Part shown: piece after piece, positions 1 through 5,170 of the stretch
Position numbering within the stretch: the stretch's first letter is position 1
Layout: each line of letters starts with the position of its first letter
DNA from: Allobrachymonas sp.
Lineage (GTDB): Bacteria; Pseudomonadota; Gammaproteobacteria; Burkholderiales; Burkholderiaceae_C
Direction: 5' to 3'
Assembly: GCA_012036375.1 (NCBI GenBank)
Contig: JAAUOI010000247.1
Span: 1-5,170 of the forward strand
Length of the DNA: 5,170 nt
The notes under the pieces: model-generated
The model's database searches: none
What the model saw: the letters and a program-made list of their open reading frames with translations, nothing else
What the model was told of the DNA's origin: nothing
Made by a program: the position numbers and the translations under genes

Positions 1-749
1 GAGCGGGCGCTGCTGGCACCTGTGATGTTGAGCGCATGTGTCAATGCGCTGGCAGAAAAAAGCGTGATGTGACCGTTGCGGGGTGCGCAGTACCACCAGT
101 TGCAGCGCTGTTGGGCGATATCGTAGGGTTGCAGCAAGGTGCTGATGACGGCCAGACCACCGGGTTTGAGTTGGGATTTGAGCTGCGCGAGCGTGTCCAG
201 TTGATCGGCGCTGTGCTCCAGCACTTCAAAGGCGCACACCACGTCATAACTGTGCTTGGGCAGATTGTTCAAATCAAGCGCAGAGGCAAGGCCATACGGA
301 TCATGCGAGCTAGCCTCAATGCCTTGCGCGATCAACTGCTGGGCGAGCAAGCCGCTGCCCGCGCCAAAATCCAGCAAGCGCAGAGGCGGCTGATGCGAAA
401 TCGGCAAGGTTCGCAGCAGATTCAGCAGCATCTGCGCGTTGGCCATTGGGCGATCACGCACGTAGTCCGGATCGACTTCGACATAGCCTTCGTTATAGAT
501 ATAGGCAGCAAAATCGTGCCTGCCCCAATCATCGAGTTGATTGGTAAAGATGAGGCCGCAACTCTCGCATCGAAAGTAACTGATCTCTTGCCCAAGTGCG
601 GGGCGAGGCGCAGCGCCAGGCGGGCCGCCTTGGTTAACATCGCATGCGCCAAACTGGGCAGCAGCGCCGCCGCACACCTTGCAGGTGCAGCTATTGTCTG
701 CTGGGCGGAGCGGCCAAGTCATGGTCAGCAGCGTATCAAAGCGTCTCAC
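1..749 (-). CDS. Zinc-ribbon class I SAM-dependent methyltransferase (3' end cut by window edge)
   Basis: A continuous frame runs off the left edge, giving about 240 residues counted from the ATG at 722-720, or 249 from the GTG at 749-747. Numbered from the ATG, a four-cysteine zinc ribbon (CKVC at 14-17, CESC at 52-55) precedes a Rossmann methyltransferase core: motif I LLDFGAGSGLL at about 116-126, YDVVCAFEVLEH at 159-170, and LKPGGLAVIST at 185-195. The tail WWYCAPRNGHITLFSASAL resembles the GHxxLFSxxAL segment of Methyltransf_23-type enzymes. It should transfer a methyl group from SAM; the substrate is not readable, but this architecture is common in sugar, polyketide and cell-surface glycan clusters. 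The GTG start overlaps the FkbM stop as GTGA, favouring coupled translation; neither candidate start has a strong Shine-Dalgarno. No frameshift is seen in the visible part. The family call is solid; the start and substrate are not. Confidence 0.85.
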   Translation of the reverse strand, partial: MRRFDTLLTMTWPLRPADNSCTCKVCGGAAAQFGACDVNQGGPPGAAPRPALGQEISYFRCESCGLIFTNQLDDWGRHDFAAYIYNEGYVEVDPDYVRDRPMANAQMLLNLLRTLPISHQPPLRLLDFGAGSGLLAQQLIAQGIEASSHDPYGLASALDLNNLPKHSYDVVCAFEVLEHSADQLDTLAQLKSQLKPGGLAVISTLLQPYDIAQQRCNWWYCAPRNGHITLFSASALTHALNITGASSAR

Positions 750-1516
750 AGCGCCGTTAAGCTGTGTTGAAACGGAAAATCAGCGGGCGAGGGCAGGCAA
801 AGAATGTTCATGCCGTAATCGAGTACGGTGTAGTTGCGTTGCTTGAAGAAGCCCACCAAAGCAGCTTTGTCGGATTTGATCCATTCCACAAGGCACAGCG
901 GCCTGTCTCGCTCAATGGTGTGCTGCGCGCCTGCCAAAGCCGCTTCTTCCATGCCTTCAATGTCGATCTTCATCAGGCGCACGTTCGCAAGCTGCAAGCT
1001 GTCAAGGCTGACTTGGCGCACTTTCTCGCTCGATGCTTGGCGCGGCTGGCCGATGAACTCTTTTTGCTGCTCGCCAAACTCCACGCTGCCATAGCTGGAA
1101 ATCTGGCGCTAGTCGAATTTTGGAATATCAATCGCGCCCTCTGCTGCGCCCACCGCGAGGTGATGCACGACAGCGTTTTCCACCGAATTGAGTGCGAGCG
1201 TGCCGCAGACCATGTAGGCGATCACGCGCTGCGCCTCAAAGGCATGCACCGTGCAGCCGCGCGATGCGCTGGCGCGCGCCATCGCGAGCGTGTAAAGCCC
1301 AAAGTTCGCGCCCATGTCCACAATCGTGCTGCCCGCAGGCAACTGCGAGGCAAGTTGCGCCATCACCGCAATTTCTTGCGTATCAATCGCGCTGCTGGTT
1401 TTGAGCAGTGCATTCGTCTGATTCGTATCAAACCGATTGACCATCACCTGCCCATACACGGTGGGGAGTACGACGGTGTAGCTGACATCTTGTGGTGCGT
1501 TGATGATAGGAGTCAT
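746..1516 (-). pseudogene. FkbM-family methyltransferase interrupted by an in-frame amber codon
   Basis: Two segments in one frame, separated by TAG at 1111-1109, together form a full FkbM methyltransferase of 256 codons counting the amber. The first 135 residues hold SAM motif I (STIVDMGANFGLYTLAMA, 63-80) and HAFEAQ (91-96). After the stop, reading continues without a shift as RQISSYGSVEFGEQQ, then KIDIEGME at about 183-190 and the family C-terminus. The stop falls at codon 136, where I would expect an aromatic residue (PKFD-Y-), so a TAT/TAC to TAG substitution is the simplest explanation. FkbM enzymes O-methylate sugars or metabolites such as FK506; the substrate here is unknown. The start is the ATG at 1516 with no clear Shine-Dalgarno. 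A GTG at 1084 could in principle restart translation, but the product would lack the SAM-binding motif. The true state may be pseudogene, sequencing error or suppressed amber. Confidence 0.85.
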
Positions 1517-1615
1517 GGTTTGAATCAGTTGAACGGATCATACTGGACATCAATCAATTTCTTGACACCGCTGAGCACAGGTTTGAGTGAACGCGGCGCC
1601 ATATGCCGTACTGCG

Positions 1616-1647
1616 AGCAGGCGAAGCCAGCCCTGATTTCGCCTGCT
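1616..1647. other. 10-bp perfect inverted repeat (stem-loop) between thioesterase and FkbM genes
   Basis: AGCAGGCGAA at 1616-1625 is exactly complementary to TTCGCCTGCT at 1638-1647, with a 12-base loop. It lies in the 179-base gap between the thioesterase stop and the FkbM start. No T-run follows on either strand, so it is not a standard intrinsic terminator. It could be an mRNA-stabilising or processing hairpin, or a protein-binding palindrome. The frame of the thioesterase stays open through this gap until a TGA at 1527-1525, eight bases before the FkbM ATG, and includes a possible 25-codon ORF from an ATG at 1602. That ORF has no visible ribosome-binding site and I do not call it a gene. 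Confidence 0.6.
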
Positions 1648-1695
1648 GCCTTCACGGCTTGAGTCCTCACCTGAAGACCCAAGCCCAGCTCCGCC

Positions 1696-2217
1696 TCAAT
1701 GCATCCAATCGCAAGCAGGCAGCTCATACGAGCGCACTTTTTTTAGGATGTGCTCTGGCAAACGCTGAATGCGCTTGTCGTGCGAAGCAAACACGATTTG
1801 CTGATAGCCTTGCGAAACGGGTTGGTCATCGACGAGGAAACGAAAGAGTAGGCAGAACGAGCATGATTTCACCTCATATGTGTTGACCTCGCATTGCACT
1901 GTTTGAAACGGGAAAGTTTCCTGCATATAGTCTTGATGCGCCCGTTTGGTGATGAACACGCCTTGGTTTTGCAGCATATCCGCAGAGATGCATCGATGAA
2001 ACCAGCGCTCACGACAAACGCCTTGCCACTCGAAATAACGCGCAAAGTAGGTATTGCCATAGGCATTGGATTCTTTGAGATAAATATCGATACTGTGCTC
2101 AAAGGTTTGCAAATCTGCGCGTTCACTGGGAATGATGATTTGCTCTGCATGACTGTGATTGAATGAAGGCACAGACAAAATGGAAGCGGGATGGTGTGTT
2201 GGGGTAGCGTTCAACAT
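1696..2217 (-). CDS. Hot-dog-fold acyl thioesterase, enediyne/PUFA-synthase type
   Basis: This intact 173-residue protein has the signature SNAYGNTYFARYFEWQGVC at about 50-68 followed by RER. The pattern N-x-x-GN-x-YF-x-x-YF-x-WQG-x-CRE is typical of CalE7/DynE7-like hot-dog thioesterases, which release acyl chains from polyketide or fatty-acid carrier proteins or CoA. In that group the conserved Asn and Arg (here N51/N55 and R69) are thought to replace the acidic residue of ordinary 4-hydroxybenzoyl-CoA thioesterases; this is from memory of the family. About 40 N-terminal residues precede the fold, and no signal peptide is evident. I chose the ATG at 2217 because AAGGA sits seven bases upstream; an in-frame ATG at 2301 would add 28 residues and lacks that support. 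No synthase or acyl carrier protein is in the window, so the substrate is open. It is cotranscribable with the flanking minus-strand genes. Confidence 0.78.
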   Translation of the reverse strand: MLNATPTHHPASILSVPSFNHSHAEQIIIPSERADLQTFEHSIDIYLKESNAYGNTYFARYFEWQGVCRERWFHRCISADMLQNQGVFITKRAHQDYMQETFPFQTVQCEVNTYEVKSCSFCLLFRFLVDDQPVSQGYQQIVFASHDKRIQRLPEHILKKVRSYELPACDWMH

Positions 2218-2224
2218 AATGGTT

Positions 2225-2229
2225 TCCTT
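2225..2229 (-). promoter_or_regulatory. Shine-Dalgarno of the thioesterase gene
   Basis: The minus strand reads TAAGGAAACCATT immediately before the ATG at 2217. AAGGA is spaced seven bases from the start codon, which decides the start against the upstream ATG at 2301. The TAA of the small upstream ORF (2230-2228) overlaps this site, so translation of that ORF could influence ribosome loading here. Confidence 0.7.
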
Positions 2230-2329
2230 AAACCTTAAGTGGAAAAATGCCAAGATCGGCAGGCTTGTGAGCAATCTTTTGCATGTACAAATCGATTGCA
2301 TTCAAGGCCATGCCCTTGGCATCCGTCAT
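2228..2329 (-). CDS. Possible 33-residue small ORF upstream of the thioesterase
   Basis: From the ATG at 2329 this encodes 33 residues, beginning MTDAKGMALNAIDLYMQ and ending LGIFPLKV. A good Shine-Dalgarno (AAGGGAG, six bases before the ATG) is present, and its TAA overlaps the ribosome-binding site of the thioesterase. I do not recognise the peptide; it has no membrane segment or metal-binding cysteines. It could be a small regulatory or leader peptide coupled to the thioesterase, the remnant of a lost gene, or chance. The same frame stays open upstream to the end of the kinase, where the translation looks non-coding. A second short frame (ATG near 2456, 43 codons) ends in ATGA overlapping this start, also without recognisable features. 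Confidence 0.3.
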   Translation of the reverse strand: MTDAKGMALNAIDLYMQKIAHKPADLGIFPLKV

Positions 2330-2486
2330 CGCTCGCTCCCTTGCTGGACTCTTTGCCTTAGGTTGTGCAATGCGGTCCTCCCTCTTGGAGATGCAAAGCT
2401 GGTACTGAGCCAAGGGCACAGCCTTAAATTGGTGGATGGCGCTATGGCGAGTCGCATGTGGCGGCTTGCAGCGCCTATGCGAAGCG

Positions 2487-3920
2487 TTATATTGAACGCA
2501 GATCAGCGGGGCTGCCGATCGCTTCTATGTTTGCCTTGCGAGCAGGCAGACTCAAAGTGAATTTCGTGAACTCTCCAAGAACCGAATCACAACGGATCTG
2601 GCCTTCAAAAGCTTTGATGGCTCGCTGGCAAAAAGCCAAACCTACGCCTGCGCCAGCGTTTTGTTTGGTGCTGTAGTAAGTATCAAAAATGCGCGGCAAG
2701 ATGTGCTTGGGGATGCCGCTGGCTGTGTCCATCAACGTGATGGTGTTGAAGGTCTGCGAAGGCGAGAGAGTGATGTAGATTTCGCCTTTTCAGCTGCCTT
2801 CATGGCATACAGAGAATTCTTCACAAGATTGGATAAAGCAAAAATGAGAAGTGGCTCAGAGCCAAAGAACTCAAAATCATCCTCGCAAGCCAAATGCACC
2901 TTGCTTTTTTCTTGTGCTGTAAACGGGTAACTCTCCATCATTTGCAGCAAGCATTGCTTGGCCGAATGCCAAGCAAAATCGCTCTTGTCGATGTGCTCCA
3001 TACGAGCCGAGGCCAAAAATGAGGTCAATCATCTGGTTGGTGCGATCCACCTGTTGCACGATTTTTTGCACATCAAAGCCAGTGCATCGTGCGCTGATGT
3101 GTCAGCAGCAAGTAGGCCGGGTTGTGTGGTGTAGAGATCGGTTTGTGCCTTTTGAAGTTGACGCAGCATATCGGGCACTTGCTGGGCAGCATGATCAGCT
3201 TGCATGCGGATGGGCGCCCAAAGGTGTGCGCATCTCATGGGCAATGGTTGCCGCTGCGGCGTAAGGGTTCATGAGCTCGTATTTGGCTACTGCATAGCTC
3301 ATCAAACCTAGCCCGATGGCAATGAAGATCACCCCTGGAGGATAAAAACGCGAAGCCATAGTTGCACAGGTAATCAATCGCGGCAAAAAAATAAATCAAA
3401 TTGCTCAGCACGCAAAGCTTGAGGCGAGATTTTTGCGTGCCCGTGGCAACGCGCTCCTGCTGCCAAACAATCATCAAGCCTCTGCTCACTACGATCGTGG
3501 TTTGCAACACATGCAGGGGATGCAGCAGCCGGCCTTGGGGTAATAGCCCCAAAAATAGCTATAGTGCCCATCGATGAACCAATCGCTTCCCACACAAAGT
3601 GCAGCGAAGACGGCGGAGATCGCGTATGACATTCCCACCCAGCGGCGTTCGCTATGGCGATCTGTGATCTCAGTGAGAAAGTGGTAAAGCGTTGTGGGTA
3701 AAAAGGCGATCAACACATAACCGAAGCGAATCAATTGATCTGCGCTGGCAGGGTTAGCCTCCACCGTGTAAAGCACGGCCCAAGTGCCCTGCCAAAAGAA
3801 GGTTGTCATGCAAAGAAGAAAAAAACTACCGGTCGTCTTGTTCAATCCTTTGGCTGCTAGGACATAAAAGCCATAGGCAATAAACAAACCAGAAACAAGC
3901 GCGGGCAGAAGCGAATACAT
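2487..3920 (-). pseudogene. 7TM sensor histidine kinase with six frameshifts
   Basis: Joining seven frame segments rebuilds a 477-residue kinase. Residues 1-218 are a hydrophobic N-terminal sensor resembling the HisKA_7TM (PF16927-type) domain, ending YPPGVIFIAIGLGLMSYAV and KYELMNP. Then follow an H-box ATIAHEMRTPLG with phospho-accepting His about 228, the N-box LSNLVKNSLYAM (361-372), a G1 region DTASGI (398-403), FDTYYSTK (412-419) and AGAGVGLAF (422-430). Such kinases sense a ligand or membrane state, autophosphorylate on His and pass phosphate to a response regulator; none is encoded nearby. Lesions relative to the coding strand are: one-base losses near 3528-3532, 3064-3078 and 2787-2790; one-base gains near 3344-3348, 3212-3214 and 3015-3019. 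They sum to zero, so the ancestral length is kept. The ATG at 3920 has no clear Shine-Dalgarno. No single frame can give a working kinase as sequenced. Homopolymer sequencing error remains possible. Confidence 0.85.
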
Positions 3921-4076
3921 AAAGGGAAGAGTGATAAAAGCTACAGCCCACTGTATCCATTTGCAAAAAACGCAAGCCCAGCCCCCGGTAAATCTGACAG
4001 TGAAAGGCTAAATGAGTCGCTTGTTCAGAGCATCTTTCCTTTCAAACCATCCTCATTAAAAGGCGGTTTTTAGAGC

Positions 4077-4132
4077 AAAAATAGGCTGTCGCCGGCATGA
4101 AATATGCGCAGAGTGCTATTGAATTAATAGCG
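4077..4132 (+). repeat. Intergenic repeat element, copy A
   Basis: It shares AAAATAGGCT (4078-4087), ATGAAATATGCGC (4097-4109) and a GCTATT...AATAGC hairpin (4115-4131) with copy B on the far side of the toxin-antitoxin pair. The order and orientation are the same, and the spacer between the first two blocks is 9 bases here against 10 in copy B. The hairpin has a 6-bp stem with a 5-base loop. It resembles a dispersed extragenic element I recall from Comamonadaceae genomes; the assignment is unverified. Confidence 0.7.
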
Positions 4133-4221
4133 TTTTGAGTGATGGTTCACATGCGTTGTGAAATTCATACAGGAGACTGGAAAAGACTGTTTTGTCTATC
4201 GAAATGTCCAACAGCTCGGGC

Positions 4222-4251
4222 TTGACATACATCGCAGACGTACATCACAAT
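4222..4251 (+). promoter_or_regulatory. Probable promoter/operator of the vapB-vapC pair
   Basis: A perfect -35 box TTGACA (4222-4227) is followed, after 18 bases, by CACAAT (4246-4251), a four-of-six match to the -10 consensus. Between them TACATC occurs twice (4228-4233 and 4241-4246), 13 bases apart, which could be an operator for the ribbon-helix-helix antitoxin, since such operons are usually autorepressed. The predicted transcription start falls at or next to the ATG at 4258, implying a leaderless or near-leaderless antitoxin message. The -35 box is well supported; the rest is inference. Confidence 0.5.
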
Positions 4252-4257
4252 GGGTCT

Positions 4258-4505
4258 ATGCAAGCCGCCTCATTCCACCGCACACAGATTTATCTCACCG
4301 CAGCGCAGCAAGCCGCGCTGTCGGCCATGGCTCAAGCGAAGGTAGCTCCAGCAGCGCTTTGATTCGCGAGGCGATTGATGGCTATATCCAGGCGCATCAG
4401 CCTGCCAGCAAATTGGCGAGGCGGATGTCGGTAGCGGGCAGTTGGGCGGCGAATCCCGAAGCGCCCAGCTTGCGCGAGCTGCGCAGCGAGGATCGGAAGT
4501 TTTGA
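4258..4505 (+). pseudogene. vapB: VapB-like ribbon-helix-helix antitoxin with a one-base frameshift
   Basis: The frame from the ATG at 4258 reads RTQIYLTAAQQAALSAMAQAK and then runs into TGA at 4360-4362 (34 residues). The expected continuation GSSSSALIREAIDGYIQ lies in the next frame from 4341 and runs to TGA at 4503-4505. One missing base near 4339-4342 explains this; repaired, the protein has 82 residues: beta strand RTQIYL, two helices of a CopG/MetJ-type DNA-binding domain, then a C-terminal toxin-binding tail ending RSEDRKF. The antitoxin should bind and neutralise the PIN toxin and repress the operon. As sequenced, the short product keeps the strand and first helix but loses the second helix and the toxin-binding tail. 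An in-frame ATG at 4204 would add 18 residues but overlaps the probable promoter. No Shine-Dalgarno is visible at either start. Confidence 0.78.
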
Positions 4506-4906
4506 GCGCAGCCAAAAGTCGTGAGTGCTTGGTCGATACCGATGTGTGGATCGATTATTTGCAAGGTCACCCGCTGGCTATTCAGTTCGTCAAAAAGCTA
4601 CCTGAGCGCACATGGATCAGCGCAGTCAGCGTGGCTGAATTGCATGCGGGGGTGCGCAAAGATGCAGAGCGCGAGGCTTTGGCATTGCTGATCTCTTCGC
4701 TGGAAGTGGCAGATTTGACAGCAGAGATCGCCACGCGCGGTGGTTTGCTGCGCCGTGACTTCGGGCGCTCGCATGGCGTAGGATTGAATGATGCGTTGAT
4801 CGCTGCGACCGCGATGGAATTGGATTTGCAGCTGTTGACGTTGAATGTGAAGCACTATCCGGCGCTTGATAAGTGTCAGATAAAGAAGGCATACAGCAAG
4901 GCATAA
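4502..4906 (+). CDS. vapC: VapC-type PIN-domain ribonuclease toxin
   Basis: This intact 134-residue protein is a type II toxin expected to be a Mg2+-dependent endoribonuclease acting on tRNA or rRNA and held inactive by the adjacent antitoxin. PIN motifs are in order: LVDTDVWIDYLQG with first acidic D12 (also D14 and D18), SAVSVAELHAGVR with E46, GLNDALIAATAMEL with D97, and LLTLNVKHYPAL near 111-122, where N115 occupies the fourth active-site region. I place the start at TTG 4502-4504 because it overlaps the antitoxin TGA as TTGA and has GAGGA about 11 bases upstream; a longer frame open to 4442 overlaps antitoxin coding sequence. The tight overlap implies coupled translation, so the vapB frameshift should affect toxin expression too. 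All motifs and the normal length are kept. The family call is secure; the start codon is probable. Confidence 0.88.
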   Translation: MSAAKSRECLVDTDVWIDYLQGHPLAIQFVKKLPERTWISAVSVAELHAGVRKDAEREALALLISSLEVADLTAEIATRGGLLRRDFGRSHGVGLNDALIAATAMELDLQLLTLNVKHYPALDKCQIKKAYSKA

Positions 4907-4945
4907 CAAAGCCTGAATCTCGGCTGGTGCTTTGTCAATAAAGAA

Positions 4946-4967
4946 TTGCTCCAAAGAGCCAATTTTT
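4946..4967 (+). terminator. Probable rho-independent terminator after vapC
   Basis: The sequence TTGCTC-CAAA-GAGC(C)AA-TTTTT forms a short stem (4946-4951 with 4956-4962, one bulged C) closed by a CAAA loop and followed by five Ts. It lies about 40 bases after the vapC stop. A second, looser pair, ACAAAGC (4906-4912) with GCTTTGT (4929-4935), is just upstream. The stem is short, so efficiency may be modest. Confidence 0.45.
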
Positions 4968-4969
4968 AA

Positions 4970-5026
4970 GAAAATAGGCTTCTAACCCTTATGAAATATG
5001 CGCGAATTGCTATGTAATTGATAGTA
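4970..5026 (+). repeat. Intergenic repeat element, copy B
   Basis: It matches copy A in the blocks AAAATAGGCT (4971-4980), ATGAAATATGCGC (4991-5003) and GCTAT (5009-5013), with a weaker hairpin arm ATAGT at 5021-5025. It is in the same orientation as copy A, 893 bases further right, just beyond the vapC terminator. Confidence 0.7.
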
Positions 5027-5170
5027 AATACTTTGCTTTAGTCATGCGGATCAATCAAATATATTCAATTGCGCTTAGGTTTGACTGAATTCAAGTCATT
5101 ATTGAAAATGCAAATTGACATTAAATAGATGAAATGAGACCAACTCAATAAAGCCCAACTCGATAACCAC
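5027..5170. other. AT-rich intergenic margin
   Basis: No coding frame is recognisable. G+C is about 33% over 5041-5160. A possible plus-strand promoter is TTGACT (5081-5086), a 17-base spacer, then GAAAAT (5104-5109). TGACT (5082-5086) and AGTCA (5094-5098) form a small palindrome over the -35 box. This could serve a gene beyond the right edge; support is weak. Confidence 0.3.

Larger units (their letters stand above)
3921..4257. other. Gene-free divergent intergenic region
   Basis: This 337-base gap separates the kinase start (minus) from the antitoxin start (plus). It holds repeat copy A (4077-4132) and the probable toxin-antitoxin promoter (4222-4251). The kinase promoter must also lie here on the minus strand, but I see no convincing pair of -35/-10 boxes. 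The kinase frame stays open for about 30 codons upstream of its ATG, without a usable start codon. Confidence 0.6.

Noticed and set aside
1..60. Possible frameshift at the left end of the methyltransferase
   Set aside because: Recounting the A-run at 56-61 gives six bases, which keeps the frame (GHITLFSASAL) open to the window edge.
36..770. Long plus-strand frame (244 codons) over the zinc-ribbon methyltransferase
   Set aside because: It is antisense to a minus-strand frame with clear zinc-ribbon and SAM motifs; its translation has no recognisable domain and reflects GC-rich codon bias.
764..1636. Long plus-strand frame (290 codons) over the FkbM gene and the following gap
   Set aside because: The minus strand carries unmistakable FkbM motifs; the plus-strand translation is Arg/His/Ala-rich and resembles no family.
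2430..2500. Integron attC-like or terminator structure after the kinase
   Set aside because: No paired core sites of the GTTRRRY type and no stable stem followed by a T-run were found.
4115..4140. GCTATT/AATAGC hairpin followed by GTTTT as an intrinsic terminator
   Set aside because: The stem is AT-rich, no gene on the plus strand ends before it, and it is part of the repeat element.
4158..4505. Single 115-codon plus-strand frame as the antitoxin
   Set aside because: Only its second half is antitoxin-like; its first half is intergenic or out of frame with the RTQIYL strand, so the frameshifted gene from 4258 explains the region better.

Overview
The window looks like an accessory stretch of a beta-proteobacterial (Burkholderiales, probably Comamonadaceae-like) chromosome. 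The lineage is inferred, not proven: the proteins have that flavour, and two intergenic copies of an AAAATAGGCT...ATGAAATATGCGC...GCTAT element resemble a repeat I recall from Polaromonas/Rhodoferax/Acidovorax-type genomes. Composition is uneven: the first methyltransferase is GC-rich (70% G+C at 601-660), whereas the right margin is AT-rich (about 33% G+C over 5041-5160).

Minus strand, left 3.9 kb, in transcription order: a membrane-anchored 7TM sensor histidine kinase (3920-2487) broken by six single-base frameshifts; a 33-codon small ORF (2329-2228) ending in the ribosome-binding site of the next gene; an intact hot-dog thioesterase of the enediyne/PUFA-thioesterase type (2217-1696); an FkbM-family methyltransferase interrupted by one in-frame amber codon (1516-746); and a zinc-ribbon class I methyltransferase (749 to the left edge, 3' end outside the window). 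The two methyltransferases overlap by GTGA and are likely translationally coupled. They probably belong to a glycan or secondary-metabolite modification cluster continuing off the left edge.

Plus strand, right 1.1 kb: a type II toxin-antitoxin pair, a ribbon-helix-helix VapB-like antitoxin carrying a one-base frameshift, and an intact PIN-domain VapC toxin starting at a TTG that overlaps the antitoxin stop. The pair has its own TTGACA promoter and a probable terminator, and lies between the two direct repeat copies, about 0.9 kb apart.

The main oddity is the number of lesions: six indels in the kinase, one in vapB and one nonsense codon in the FkbM gene, while the thioesterase, vapC and the visible part of the zinc-ribbon methyltransferase are intact. 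Several kinase lesions are in short homopolymers, so sequencing or assembly error competes with real gene decay. I see no tRNA, rRNA, CRISPR array, transposase or clearly new system.
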